Counted from the first letter of the stretch, positions 11,350 through 24,060 are shown. The stretch is DNA of 64,000 nucleotides from Alentia gelatinosa (GCA_950022655.1 OX465579.1:179494303-179558302), one strand, 5' to 3'. Made by a program: numbers and translations. Notes: generated by a model from the letters alone, not told the origin.

Positions 11350-11983
11350 AGCTGTAGAACCTATATATTGCACCTCATTAGGCATACAAGTGTAATGGTT
11401 GGGTGACGGGTCCAGCCGAAGCTCCTCCCGAGCACCACTACAGTCCAACCCGCTAACCTGCAGCTGTGTTTTACCACAACCACCCAGCACCATGGTTCTG
11501 CCCTCGAGGATCACAGGGAGGTCAAACACCCTCACAGAGCGGAGAAGCAAGATGCCCTGGTCAGTGGACACTACCCTGATCGCATCTCTCGGGATCCCAG
11601 AACTCTATCAGGAGAAGGGACACACAGGTCCGACCCTCTCCTCCTAGAGAACCGAGATACTCTGACTCCACCCCCTAGGGGACCAGAACCAGTCAACAGC
11701 TAGTCCTGAGAACTAGCTCCCGTCGGTGGAGCACAGAGCCAGAGCCAGTCTCTCAACACCCCAGTGTGTCTCAGTAAGCCACAGCAGGCTGCTTATATAC
11801 AGCCCATGTCCCCACTGAGCATGTGCAAGAATCCCGCTGATTCTCCAAAGAGGTATTCTTAGTCAGCCTGGTCACCAGCAAACCAGTGGTTCCTGCTAGT
11901 TGCATGGCCAACTCCTCAGGATCAATCCTCACTGCTGGTTCTCAACCTGACAGGTGAGAAACCAGTCTAGACTGGTCCCAACA
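11350..11983 (-). mobile_element. Probable solo LTR or LTR-like fragment of another retroelement
   Basis: A GC-richer island in AT-rich DNA. On the minus strand it begins TGTTGGGACC at 11983 and has a TATA box (GTATATAAGC, about 11794-11803). About 450 bp further it runs into an open stretch ending at a splice-donor-like ACCT/GTAAGT at about 11328-11337. No target-site duplication was found, so the left boundary is uncertain. The minus-strand ORF 11302-11571 matches nothing I recognise. It sits in intron D1/A2. Confidence 0.4.
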
Positions 11984-12997
11984 CGGTGTCTATAATAGCC
12001 AGCGGCGGGTGGCCTATTCCAAAACCACGGGAAAACAAATTGTATCAACCTGTCCCACAGCTTGGTCGGCTGTCCCGGCCGCGGCTATACTTACAAAGGC
12101 GTAGTAGACGTGCCCAAGTCATAGTCGACTTGCACGGGTCCCTACACAAGCATAAGCTACACAAGGTATTTCAATGGAGAAACAAACCAGTGCTCATTGC
12201 TGTCAAGTTGGACAGAACAATTGTGATGGAAGAGCTGCTATTTGATCAGAATCATACCAGATTTACAAAGAGAGAATGTGGTTGACCTACCCTGAAACAT
12301 TTTAAATTGCAATAGCAGCAAAAGATAAGAACCCAGATTCAATGCAGAAATATGTGCATGGAAACTGAGACATTGCTTGATGACATTGATTATATTCTTT
12401 TGTTTATATGACAAGCTATCATATCTAATTCTAAAATTTCATAATATCCTGTTAAGCAATACACAAATGAGACATGTCTTTGTTTTTGGATGGGTCTTCC
12501 ACAAAAGTGATCAGGTTTGTGGAAGGCTTTGCTGTTATGATCATTATGTTGGTCGCCCGAACAGTCATGCTTCGCTGATCACAATAAAGACAACACTGTT
12601 TGAAAAACACCTACAGGTGTCTAAACTTGCCCATAAATGCCCAGAAGCTGTGCTTGGTTGTATGATATTTACTCGGCTGGGAGGTCACTCTGCATCCTAC
12701 TGGCTACCAATACCCAAGTAGATCACATAGGTTGGAATAATGATAAATGCTTAACAAACACTTCCAGGCCATTCTATTAGCCCACATTTCACAGGCAGAC
12801 ACACCCCTGAGGAGACTTAGCAATGTGCTTACCTGGCTTTAAGGGCTTGCACTGTGGTGGCCTCATGGTGAAGCCTACAATTGAGCATTGACATATTTAT
12901 TTGGTTGTAGTTTTTATTTGATTAAAATCAAATATAGTAAATAGGTGTCAGCTGTTGTCAGCTGGTTTTATGAATCAGCAAGGCAGTGGATGTTATA
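11984..12997. other. Intron D1/A2 before the first gypsy element
   Basis: About 1 kb without a recognised gene. The start (GGTGTCTATAATAG) resembles an internal motif of the repeats at 51550-52722. The ORFs at 11986-12285 and 12377-12721 show no family features. Confidence 0.35.
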
Positions 12998-13001
12998 ATA
13001 A

Positions 13002-13552
13002 TGTAGCGTTCCCTCTTGTCGCTGAAAGTGTATGACCACTTTCCGCGATCGACAGCCGACTAGAGGTTCCGAGACTTCAGTCGCTACCCTGTACTTACCG
13101 TGCCAGTACAGGTGGGTTCAGTTTTATCCGCTGGAAAGGGGAGGGAGATACCGGATCTACCTACTACCGCTTAACTACGAAGACAAAACCAGACTCCAGA
13201 CTGTTTCAGTTAACCGATCTTTTATTACAGTATATCTGTACAATACGTTAGTGCTTCAGGGCACCAACTAGCGCGGGAAGAGATACTGGTCTCTTCAACG
13301 TTGAAAGGTGCTACAACACAACCTAACCAACACGTGAGGCTTCAGACGTTCACTCTGCAAAGAGGCACCGCGAGAAGTCCTGTCAACCCGCTGTGGACTC
13401 AGCCTTATATAGTGGCTGAGTTACGTAATGCGGGCGAACCCGTAGTATTTGCATACCGCGGATCCGCCGGCCATACCGCACAGCAGTGATCGGCACTCGC
13501 GCCACCTAGCGTTAAAGTGAAACAACGCTGCTCGACTACCCTGCCCCCTACA
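13002..13552 (-). repeat. Element 1, 3' LTR
   Basis: 551 bp, plus-strand ends TGTAGCG...CCCCTACA. It pairs with 21831-22381 at equal length with about 20 differences. It abuts the ATAA target duplication on the left and the polypurine tract on the right. Confidence 0.92.
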
Positions 13553-13571
13553 TTACCCCTCCCAGCTTTTA
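13553..13571 (-). other. Element 1, polypurine tract
   Basis: Minus strand reads AAAAGCTGGGAGGGGTAA directly before the 3' LTR. This is the second-strand primer site and is nearly the same as that of element 2 at 36481-36497. Confidence 0.8.
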
Positions 13572-14901
13572 CGGGGGGGGGGGATCCGGCAACGGATGTG
13601 TTGCGAGGGGACTTCCCGAAAAAGTTTTACAACTAAGTCGACCAGTTCTGAATAAGTGTCTAACCATTCAACGTTCACAAAGAATCTTTTTACTGATACC
13701 AATGTATGATAAAAGTTGAGAGGGAAATTATAATATATTACACATTGCTGAAAAAGGAAGACATAAGGCTCATACGGTATGTAAAAATGGAGTAGCCTCG
13801 CTACCACCTTGATAAATAATAAAATGTGACAATATCACCCGTCTCGCCGATGTCGTTGGCTTCTCCCTGGCTTCCTTGAGTATCGGGCGGAGAAGACTCA
13901 CCGGTCTGAACCTACAAATGGTCAGCCCAAACCAGCGAACACCCCGCCTCCCACTGTTCCGGAGTTGTAAGCCAGAGATAACATAGTTTTTTAGTGTCGA
14001 GCCTGGCAGACCCGTCAGCGTGGGGACCTACTCGATCCAGCCCCCTGCTTCCGGGCGCCAGGCTTCCAACTGTCTTCCTTGCACGCCTCCAGCTTAGTTA
14101 GGGGGAGCAATTCCGCGAACCACCCCCACCTTGATAACATCAGAATGGCCCGTCCCGCAGTGAGTTCTTCTGATGAGGTGAAGAGAAGTAGTGTGTATAA
14201 AGGAGAAAGAAAAAGATAGAACATTCCTTTTCTCTCCGTGAAGGACTTCCCATCTCCATAAAAGTTGGTATCAGCATCCTTATGGCGTGGCACGCTATAT
14301 CCGTCTCTCGTGGATAGGAGTTGCAGGAACCACTGAAGGCCCCAACCCCCATCCACACAGTGGTTGACACTTTCCTCACTGGCAAAAGACCGTGCGAGTT
14401 CAACGTCAACCACCCCACAGGGAACCAAAACCACTTGCTGAAGCCGGGTCTCAGCCCCCCACACAGTCTCCACGCTCTCCGCGGAATTAGACCGGAGTCC
14501 AACTCGCGGAAAGCACCGCAGGCCGGCAAAAATTCACCCGGGGGTGATTCTCCGCGGCCCAACCCGAGACCACTTTTCTATTTTGACCCCCCTGTACTAC
14601 CCCTCCCAGTGACCACGGAGGCAGCTGATCGAAGCACCGCTTATATGGGAGACCAAACCAGTCACCCTCCCCACCCAAAACTGAATTTTAGGTGTGGGTG
14701 ATCCCCAGATAAGAACTACGGGAGTTAATATCTTAGGAGCCGGCGGACGGACAGGCACAAACAACTAGGGTTGAATGTGTCTAGCCATCCTCTGCGGCAG
14801 GAAGTGTCCTGCCTCTCTCCATCTCACAGTGATACTGGGGAACCTCCATGGGTTTTCTAGACTCAATGTGGGATTGACCGATACTGCCTAGCTACAGGCC
14901 C
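13572..14901 (-). other. Element 1, 3' non-coding region
   Basis: Between the extra coding region and the polypurine tract. ORFs here (14015-14562 on minus, 14321-14701 on plus) overlap each other, have no family motifs and match nothing in element 2. Element 2 has a similar 1.3-kb region in the same place. Confidence 0.5.
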
Positions 14902-16590
14902 TCAGCCAGCTGGCCTCTCGCCGGAACAAACGGGTTGTTCCTCAGCAGGGTCCTCAGCTGGAGGGGCGACTGTAGCTGACGGGGTAGCGGGCCTCGTCGC
15001 GGCGGCCTGCTGACCAACATTCGGTGGTGGGCTTAGTGGGTCTGTGACCCTGAACCTAGCCATCACCGCATTGAGGTCAGCTGTGCTGATGTCGTCAGCA
15101 ATACCCACGTCACCGCTGAAGTAAACGGCAACAGGGCGAACACTCTACCAATATCCTCGAAATCCACACCGAACGGGACCTGCTGCTGACGTGGTGGCAC
15201 GTAAGCGGGTCTCGTCGTAGTGCGGGTCACTGCAGCGGCTGCCTCAGAGAAAACTGTGGAGATTCCGAGGAACTTCCACCAGGGGTGCTCTGAGGACGGT
15301 TACGCGGAGCAGTCTCCATAGCCGAAGCCTGGGGCGACTGTCCATCTAGGGCATAATCCCTCTCCGGACCCCAATCCAACAATGTGCCAGCTTGCTGCAT
15401 TGTCAGCTTTGGCGTGTCCTCAAAGTTGAGATACCGCCCCCTTCGACGTTGATGTAACAACCACGCTGCTTCCGCACCCGCGATGTTAGACGGTTGAACG
15501 TCAAACATGCTCACACCCATCATGGTACGACACCTGTAGTCGTAGTCCTGAAGGTTGAGCTCCAAACGCACCAACCGCGCCTCACAGGCCGCCAGCTTTG
15601 CAGCCATGTTTTCCAATGGCTGTTGAGCGATGACACACTCGTACTCTGCTACCCGCATCTGTGCTATCCTAAACTTGATGATCGACTGATCATCTACTCG
15701 CTTCAAGTAGGTCTGCATGTGATACGGGCGCCAATCTGTCTTAGCTACGCTAGCCAGTGTCAGCTTTTGATCACCGGAGTACACATCGATCTGTTCCCAT
15801 GGTGTTCAGGCTTCACCTCTTCCTCGCGGGAAGGCTTGGGCTGGGACGCTACCTTAGGAGCAGGGCGCTGAGGTGGGGCAGAGAAGGGTACTCCTCTTCT
15901 GTGCCACCAACCGTGCCTCTTTCCTCGTCAGGTTTAGGGGCCACGTTTGTCTCTTTTGGGCGAGCACCAGCAGTGCTTGTCGACACCGAACCGTCAGACG
16001 AGACCGCTGTCTCTGCAGAACCCTTAGAGGATTTCTCCCCCTTGGGCGCATTCGACCCCTTCCAGCCAGGCTTTTCCTTAGCTGGGCCCGTCTTTGAGGA
16101 ACGCAGAACGTCCCCCAAAGTTACAGAGCCCGGCGTCTGGCTTCGCCCTGAGCAGCTCGACCTTGAGTAGTCGTCCGAGTCATCACTGGACTTAGACGAG
16201 CTCTTGGTCTTCTTAGCAGCCGGTCTGCGTTTCGTGGAGTCAGTACTCCGGTCCCGCTTCACGCTGCTACCACGCGCTGTGCTTCATCCGGTCCCAGTCC
16301 GCCAAGCTTATCCGCAGAGTTGCACCGAAGTTACGATTCTGCTTCCAAGACACGGTGTACTTGCCGTCCGAAGCCTTGCATTTGGGTTCGACACCCTTAC
16401 TTAGGGCCTCAGAAGCCAGCCCTACGAACTTACTGAAAAGCCACATGGTCCTCTCCCTATCCCGAACTGCACCGATCCCATGCTCGTCCAACATGTGACG
16501 AATCATCCAAGATCGGCGCGACGAACCCCAGTGGTCCAATTCAATCTGACCACCATTACGTGTCTCAAGAAGGTACAGGTTAATGATCAA
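14902..16590 (-). pseudogene. Element 1, extra non-env coding region (broken)
   Basis: Fragments at 16590-16267, 16262-15849, 15784-15227 and 15108-14902, read on the minus strand, align in order with the third extra ORF of element 2. The first has an H-x4-H motif (RHMLDEH) matching RHIAREH. The second is a Ser/Lys-rich linker. The third has GVSMFDV...EAAWLLHQRRRGRYL, matching GMSLYDI...EAWLARQRSRGRFL in element 2. No signal peptide, membrane segment or envelope feature is visible, so it is not a recognisable env. Frame breaks separate the pieces. The function is unknown; a nucleic-acid-binding accessory or second Gag-like protein is an inference from the finger-like and charged regions. Confidence 0.7.
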
Positions 16591-16891
16591 GAGAGATTAA
16601 AATCCATCAAATTAGAAGGTTATGGCAAGTAGCGCAGCCTCTGGAGGGCCCTCTACGGGGATTCCCTTCCAGCAAAGTCGGGGCTGCCGCAATAAGTCCG
16701 TCTTTTATCAAGTTTCAACCATCATCGCATTCGATCAACCAACCCTAGGATACGCAGGTTTGGTCAGCGTACTTCTCGTTGTGTATACCCGACAACTCCG
16801 CACCACTACTCCTTGTAGTTGAGTGCAGCCTTGCCTCGTATTTGGGCGCTACGGCGGGTGGTGGAATTGTATTCCAATTCTGTTTTCTTAT

Positions 16892-19800
16892 TCAGTGATC
16901 TTCCATGTTACATGTACATAGAACGATCAGTGGGGCCTTTGTAGTCCTCCGCTTCGGGCTTCCAATCCTCCCAGTCTTCCTCTCTCGAGTCAGACGGGGT
17001 ATCTTCACCTTACGCGGACGACCCGGCTTCCGCCGTGTTGGCGGAGGGCCCTTGCAACTCTTACCGGCCTTGACTCGGAACTGCCCTGCCCTATGAGCGG
17101 GTCTCGCTGAAAGCGGTACCTGCTGGGGCTGAGACTCCGTGCTATCAAAGCCAGCTCTCTTGCGCGTACAGTGCCATGCTCGCAAGCGAGCAACATGCGA
17201 CTTATAGCGCTTCCGTGTCCAGTCATCTTCGATGACTACTGACAGCACTTCAACTATGATAAATGGACCATCCCAGTTTGGGGCGAGTTTTACGTTCACT
17301 AACGGTGTGTGGTATCGTATCTCCAACCTGGAATTTTCTCAGCTTTAGTCTGACATCATGTCCAGACCGCTGCCACTCCATGGCTTTCTCCAGGCCTCGC
17401 ATTGCTCGGTAGTAAGCCTCCACAAAGCGTTCTTGAAGTTCTTCCACGAAACCAATGGGGCAAGGTATCTCTGCGGATATCCCGGGTACCCCATATACAA
17501 TGTCTGCGGGCATCACAATCTCTTCTCCGAAGACAAGTAGATTAGGTGAACACCCCATACTAGAATGAATAGTCCCATTATAAGCATGCACTATGTATGG
17601 TGCTAACTCATCCCAGTTACTCCGGCTCTCATTGACCATAGTGCGTAAGCACTGTTTCAACATTCTATTGAACAGCTTTACCATCCCATCTGACTGTGGG
17701 TGGTACGGGTTGGTGTGTGTTTTCTTTATCTCCAGTACTCTACACATTTCCTGCCAGATCTGGGATTCAAATTCTCGTCCCTGGACAGAATGTAAAATAC
17801 TCTGAGCTCCGAAAGGTAGCACCCAATTCTTCACAAGTGCTTCCGCGCAGGTAGCAGCTTTGTGATCCTTCATGGGATAGATCTGCACATATTTTGTGTA
17901 ATAATCCATCACCACCATGATACACGTGTTGCCGTCATCGGACTCATCGATACCAGAGATGATATCGAGAGCAATGCGTGCAAACCGGACTCCGAATAAG
18001 TCCTGTTGTAATGGCATCTTCCCTAGACATCTTTATCTTAGCGGCAGTCCTAAGTTTTACCGAAATGGGCCGAAATTCTATGCTCATGGCACAGAGTCAA
18101 AAGCCCAGGACGCAGTGAAATTGGTACAACCAGCTGTAAGTGCTCCCGTACTGGACACACAGTGGTTCTGACCCTATATAACACATTATCCCTCACAGTT
18201 AACTCCGTCCACTGACTACAGAGCGTCTGGAACTCCCGGTTTTCAATTGAGAGCTCTGACCCTCTAGGTCTGTGGAGACCATTCCTTACCAGTTTAATCA
18301 ACCGAACATCTCCGGATCACTCTGTTGAGCTTCACGGATCTGTTCCAGCATCCACTGATAAAATGCGGGATCAGGATTACCCATCTGGTGCAGTGCAGCC
18401 AAGATAGCATCATGTTCCCCACAGTCTACACAGTCGGGCCGTCCACACTTACGCAATGGTCTTCCGATCATTCCTTCGGCGTCTTTAAAGTTAAAGAGCC
18501 ATTTCAAAGAGGAATGATCCGTATGTAAAGTAAAATCTCCACCTCCGAGGAAGTGTCGATATTTCCTTACGTATACTACCACGGCGAGGAGTTCTCTCTT
18601 TGTGGTACAGTAGTTCCATTGTGCCTTATTCAAGCTATTTCTCGCAAAAGCTATCAGAACTTCAACCCCATTCTGTATCTGCGACAGTGCCGCTCCAATA
18701 CTTTCATTGCTCGTGTCAGTATCAAGGATGAACCAACCTTGGGGCAATGGGTAATGGAGGACTGGAGTTTCTTCAAACTTACTACTGAGGTTTGAGTTTC
18801 AAGCCGTAAGACTCTATTCGTTCAAATACCTCAGCAAGGTTATTTAGACATCATGGATTCAAACGTTGCGGGGGCGTTGCATAGGCCAAAGGGCATTACT
18901 GTAAATTCATACAGCCCTTCATGGGTAGTGAAAGCCGTTTTTGGCTGATCCTCACTAGCTATCGTCACCTGCCAATACCCGGATCGGAGATCCAAGGTAC
19001 AAAACCATTGGTTCCCTCCCAAAGAGTTGAGACTCTCATCGATCCGCAGTATAGGGTAAGCATTCTTCCGGGTGATACCGTTCAGTTTTCTGTAATCGAT
19101 ACAGAACCGGCAAGTACCATCCTTCTTCGTAACCATAACCACAGGGCTGGCCCAAGGGCTTTCACTGGGCACGATTACTTCTTGGGAAAGCATATTCCGT
19201 AACTCCTCTTCCAAAACTTCCCGCTTTATGGGCGGTAACCTTCGGTAGGGTAGTCTAAATGGAATGTTTCCCTCTGTGTCAATGTGGTGCTCCGCGCGAT
19301 CAGTCCTACCCAAAGGGTCGCCTGGTCATGCAAAGATCTTACTCCACCTTCCTTGCATACCCCTTAATTCACGCTGTTCTGCACTTGTTAATGCATCTGC
19401 AGCAGTGATCAGAGTCTCTAGGGTCTCATGCAGAACTGCAGACCCGGGATCACTTTCCAGGTTTGCGTTCACACATCCAATCCTCACTTCTCCCGGGTCG
19501 TCGTTGGTAGGCGCAATACCTAGAGGACAAACCTCCACTGTATCTACCATGTTAGCCAATATTACTTGGCCGACAATGTCGCCTTTCTTCAATGCTATCC
19601 TCCCCGTCGTATGATTACTAACGGGTATGGATCCGATCCGAGCACTACCCACGAGGGTATCCCAAGCCTGCAGTCCTTTGTCGGGGAACAACATTGGATC
19701 AGGCTCAAACATAGCATCTGCCAACGGGAAGTCACCTTCCCCAGCTATTAGCACATTTACCATCTGCTGAGGGGCTATGCTCACATCCTGCCTGACAGAG

Positions 19801-20366
19801 ACCACTGAAGATATCCGTCTACAGGAACATTCTACTTCCAGCTGTTCTGGGTGTTTAATCCGGAGCAAACCTTGTTGAAGGTCCAATGAGACTCCATACA
19901 AAGCCTGAAAGTCTATACCTATTATTCCATTCTCCTCGATATCACTGAGTATGGGACTCCACACTAGTTCAGTGTTACCTACTGAGATCGGAATAATTAC
20001 TTTACCGTAGCATTTTAATGGAGTACCATTAGCAGCCCGTGCACTTGCTTCCGAAACTTTACATTCCGGATCAAACTCAAAAGTTTTATATAGATTGTGA
20101 TTTAACACAGAGCGACTTGCTCCGGTATCAACCAACAGATCTACTTTCAACCCTTGAATTCTTACAGGTACATACCACCGTCTCCCTCCTAATGGAGAGG
20201 CTGCTGAATGAACCGGGAAATACCATCGAGGGTGCCGAGGTCCCATCCACGTTGGCGTAGCCATTGTAGACAGGGGTGTTTCGGAGATAGATACCGAGAA
20301 CAGATTGTAGCAATCTGATCCGAGATCTCTGGTCCGAGCAGGATTCCTACTGCTCGCGGGTTCCAT
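16892..20366 (-). pseudogene. Element 1, pol (protease, RT, RNase H, integrase), inactivated
   Basis: Protease motif LLVDTGASRSV is in 20366-19326. An in-frame stop then separates it from reverse transcriptase (19313-18840), which ends soon after MPFGLCNAPATFESMM. The following segment with the YxDD catalytic motif, thumb and connection is deleted. RNase H resumes at 18747 (ILDTDTSNESIGAAL, KRELLAVV, TDHSSLKWL) and has its own internal deletion after DAEGMIGR. The integrase zinc finger is cut after HEHRISAHFGKT. In the integrase core (18017-17250) two catalytic positions are substituted relative to element 2: HSVQ in place of HSDQ, and Lys at the glutamate of the DGMV motif. A GPF-type C-terminus (WDGPFIIVEV) is in 17326-16892, with no chromodomain seen. 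Confidence 0.85.
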
Positions 20367-20444
20367 GGTTGGTGTACTCTGGCGTACAGTTGCTTGGGCT
20401 ACTATTTCGCCACCTACTGCAGCCCTTTCTAGTTTACCGGATCC

Positions 20445-21809
20445 TTATATGGGGATGGTAGACTCCACAGCAGCCAACTTCTGGGGACATTCCAGGGAAA
20501 TGTGCCCAGTTTTTCCACACTGCCAACAACGCCGAGTATCCAATTGGGTTTTCTCCAACTGTGATAACCGTTCGTTGATCTGCAGTAACATTTCAGCCAC
20601 AGAAGGAGATTCCTCAGAACCCTTCCCCGCAACCTGTTCCTTCATCTGGGGATTCCCATCTCTGGGTCTCCCTGGATTCAACCACCCACGGCCCCTACCG
20701 CGGAAGCCACAACGTCCGAGTACCATTGACCGCACTGCAGAGAGTACATCCTCCACCTCAGGGTCGCTGGTTTCATCTGTCGCCAACTCATCCTGTTCCC
20801 AGGATGGGGTCAGCATAGCTACCCGGGTTTTACCTACAGGCTTGCCATACTGTCCGAACAGGGCACACCTTTGTTCATAGGCGTCCACTATTCTCAACAC
20901 CTGTATGAGGCTCATACCAGGTTCCCATTTCGAGACCACCTCCGTTCAGATGTCCTCGTCTCTGAGACCCTTCACAAACTGAGTTTATAGATCCTCATGC
21001 AGTGCCGGTGAGTCCAATCTGGTCCCAGGGTAAACCTCCATCAGCAGTTGCTGAAGGGCTAACACATAAGCACGGGCGGACTCATCCTTACCCTGCATCC
21101 GACTTAGGAAAGTCCAGCGGGGGTTCAGTGTTACTAGCTGCCCACAGTAATAAGACGCCACTTCCACAAGGGCATCCCATCCGTGCGTAGCTGAACGCCA
21201 GAGATAGATTGAACACCTGATCTGCGTTACTCTCCGCAAGCACAGGGTTTAGTCCCAATTCTGCTATTGCAGAACTGGACGGTACTCCCCTATCGCTGGC
21301 ATGCGTTGAGTCTCAGAGAGTCCATCGGGGAAGCAAAATTCACTGTTGGAGGTCTCCGATCTATACGTGGCGGCGTATATATCTGAGGACCTGTGTCATT
21401 CCCTTGTGGGGAGTACAGTGGTCCTTAGTTACGCTGGAGTCCTATACTTTAAAGCATAGTCTGCCTCTGCGCACTGGGTGCATTCCAACACCGAGAATAC
21501 ACATCCTGCAACATCAACTTAGGGGTCTGCTATTCGGCTGACCCCGTCCAGGTCCCTGTCCTCTATGGAGTCCGCTCTCGGCGTCCCCATGTGGAACACG
21601 GTTGAGCTCAATTGCTCAGCCACGTTCCTCGCAGCCTTCCTCCGCGGTTGGCCTGTAGCTTCCTGCGGAGTACGAATATCTGGTGTCCTCTCCGGGCCGG
21701 CTGCGCCCTCCGTGGCAGGGTTCTGCGTGGCGGTCTTCGACCGGGTTTTTATACCCGGTTTCTCCGCCATGCTCCCTCTCCAGTGATCTTCGGCTGTGCA
21801 AGCAGCCAA
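20445..21809 (-). pseudogene. Element 1, gag (broken)
   Basis: Three minus-strand pieces: N-terminal (21809-21519; GIKTRSK shared with element 2), capsid (21239-20985; VEVASYYCGQLVTLNP) and capsid end plus nucleocapsid (20939-20445). The last has an Arg/Gly-rich stretch (GFRGRGRG) and a zinc knuckle CWQCGKTGHISLEC of the Cx2Cx4Hx4C type. Compared with element 2, a large N-terminal and central section is missing between 21519 and 21239, and a stop separates the capsid halves. Confidence 0.8.
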
Positions 21810-21813
21810 AGAT

Positions 21814-21829
21814 CCTGGTCACAGCACCA
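21814..21829 (-). other. Element 1, primer-binding site
   Basis: Minus strand TGGTGCTGTGACCAGG starts one base inside the 5' LTR. It begins TGG as expected for pairing with a tRNA 3' CCA end. It differs by one base from the element 2 site. I could not assign the tRNA. Confidence 0.7.
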
Positions 21830-21830
21830 A

Positions 21831-22381
21831 TGTAGCGTTCCCTCTAGTCGCTGAAAGTGTATGACCACTTTCTGTGATCGACAGCCGACTAGAGGTTCCG
21901 AGACTTCAGTCGCTACCCTGTACTTACCGTGCCAGTACAGGTGGGTTCAGTTTTACCCGCTGGAAAGGGGAGGGAGATACCGGATCTACCTACTACCGCT
22001 TAACTACGAAGACAAAACCAGACTCCGGACTGTTTCAGTTAACCAATCTTTTATTACGGTATATCTATACAATACGTTAGTGCTTCAGGGCACCAACTAG
22101 AACGGGAAGAGATACTGGTCTCTTCAATGTTGAAAGGTGCTACAACACAACCTAACCAACACGTGAGGCTTCAGACGTTCACTTTGCAAAGAGGTACCTC
22201 GAGAAGGCCTGTCAACCCGCTGTGGACTCAGCCTTATATAGTGGCTGAGTTACGTAATGCGGGCGAACCCGTAGTATTTGTATACCGCGGATCCGCCGGC
22301 CATACCGCACAGCAGGGATCGGCACTCGTGCCACCTAGCGTTAAAGTGAAACAATGCTGCACGACTACCCTGCCCCCTACA
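21831..22381 (-). repeat. Element 1, 5' LTR
   Basis: 551 bp. On the minus strand a TATA box (CTATATAAGG, about 22233-22242) and an AATAAA-type signal (about 22050-22055) lie in the order expected for U3-R. The right end abuts the ATAA duplication. Confidence 0.92.
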
Positions 22382-22599
22382 ATAATAACTACTTTTAGTC
22401 TGGTCTCATGTTCTGATAATGCTCATCCCAATAAGGGATTAATTCCGCTAGCTGTGATATATAATTTCTATCCATGAGCAGAGATTTTCCTTGGCCTCTG
22501 TTGAGCTTCTGACTTCTTACATCAAATACAAGTGACTTCTTTGCTAGAGCCTAAAGACATGCTATCTGGTGGGTTTTGGTCAGAGCCAAAGCAAAAATT

Positions 22600-24060
22600 A
22601 GGGGCAAAATTAGGAAACAGTCACTTTCCAATTCTAACTAATCTGTATCCAGATAACATTTGTCTAGCAGTTATATATCAAATAAACTATTACAGTCACT
22701 TTCCTATTCTAACCAACCTAGATTTTATAACCAGATGACATTTCCTGGCCATTATACGCAACTAGAGTCACTTTCTTATTCTAACCAACCTTAATTCTAC
22801 ATCCATATCATATATCCCTCTCCATTATAGATGCTAGATACAACTACAGTCAGTCCCCGTTGAATAAAAAGTTGTTGTCCTTCATTGTTTTTATCATCGG
22901 TGCCGCTCGCTATTGCGTATTGGTAGCAGTTTTGCTGCCGCTTTGATTAAAAGTGCCGCTCGCTGTTGCGGCCTCTTGATTTGAAATGCGACATGCCGCT
23001 GGCGAGACTTCACTCGACTTTTGAAACAGCTCCCAGATAGACACTTTCCTATTCTAACCAACCAGATTTCTAAATTCCAGATCACAGATCCTTATACACT
23101 GTACGTGATAGACCCTCCAACAGTTACTTTCCTATTCTAACCAAGCCAGATTCTATATATGGTTCACACCTCCCCATTTATTATACATGATAGGACCTCT
23201 CACCATTACTTATTATTCTAACCAAGCCAGATTCTATATAAATTTCACACCTCCCCATTTATTATACATGATAGAACCTCTCACCATTACTTTCCTATTA
23301 TAACCAAGCCAGATTCTATATTTATTTCACACCTCCCCATTTATTATACATGATAGAACCTCTCACCATTACTTTCCTATTATAACCAAGCCAGATTCTA
23401 TATTTATTTCACACCTCCCCATTTATTATACATGATAGAACCTCTCACCATTACTTTCCTATTCTAACCAAGCCAGATTCTATATTTATTTCACACCTCC
23501 CCATTTATTATACATGATAGAACCTCTCACCATTACTTTCCTATTCTAACCAAGCCAGATTCTATATATGTTTCACACCTCCCCATTTATTATACATGAT
23601 AGAACCTCTCACCATTACTTTCCTATTCTAACCAAGCCAGATTCTATATTTATTTCACACCTCCCCATTTATTATACATGATAGAACCTCTCACCATTAC
23701 TTTCCTATTTTAACCAAGCCAGATTCTATATATATTTCACACCTCCCCATTTATTATACATGATAGAACCTCTCACCATTACTTTTCTATTCTAACCGAG
23801 CTAGATTCTACATCTGTGTCACATTTTCCCATCTATTCTTCATAATACTCAATACTATAGTCAGTTTCCTATTCCAACTAAATTGAATTCTATACATCCA
23901 AATTACATTACCCTCGCTCTTATATATGATAGACACTATGACAGACACTTACCCATTCCAACAAACCTAAATTCTAGATCCAGATGACATCTCCCCGCCG
24001 TTATACTTGATAGTCAATAATTCAGTCACTCTCCTATTCTAATTTAATATAATGCGTTAT
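22600..24060. repeat. 82-bp satellite array, diverged at its edges
   Basis: The core at about 23080-23810 has eight similar units of about 82 bp with the phrases AACCAAGCCAGATTCTATAT and CCATTTATTATACATGATAG. More diverged units with CTTTCCTATTCTAAC extend outwards to about 22600 and 24060. The array is AT-rich with no open frame. A MITE fragment sits inside it at 22899-23034. Confidence 0.85.
22899..23034. mobile_element. Truncated MITE inside the satellite
   Basis: The right portion, ending CGACTTTTGAAACAGCTCC, matches the right half of the complete element at 62783-63014, including GCCGCTCGCTGTTGC and GCGAGACTTCACTCGAC. The left terminal repeat is missing. Confidence 0.75.

Larger units (their letters stand above)
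12998..22385 (-). mobile_element. Complete-length but defective Ty3/gypsy LTR retrotransposon (element 1)
   Basis: Full unit with two 551-bp LTRs (13002-13552 and 21831-22381) flanked by the 4-bp target duplication ATAA (12998-13001 and 22382-22385). On the minus strand the order is 5' LTR, primer-binding site, gag, protease, reverse transcriptase, RNase H, integrase, an extra non-env region, polypurine tract, 3' LTR. By eye the LTRs differ at about 20 of 551 positions, mostly transitions, so the insertion is not recent. The coding part has several deletions and stops and cannot be autonomous. It lies antisense in intron D1/A2 of the Ig gene. Confidence 0.92.

Noticed and set aside
14015..14701. 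Overlapping ORFs of 120-150 codons on both strands in the element 1 3' region
   Set aside because: They overlap each other on opposite strands, have no motifs and are not conserved in element 2.
23080..23810. Regular 82-bp repeats that could suggest a CRISPR array
   Set aside because: The whole unit repeats; there are no unique spacers between short repeats, the context is animal DNA and no cas gene is present. It is a satellite.
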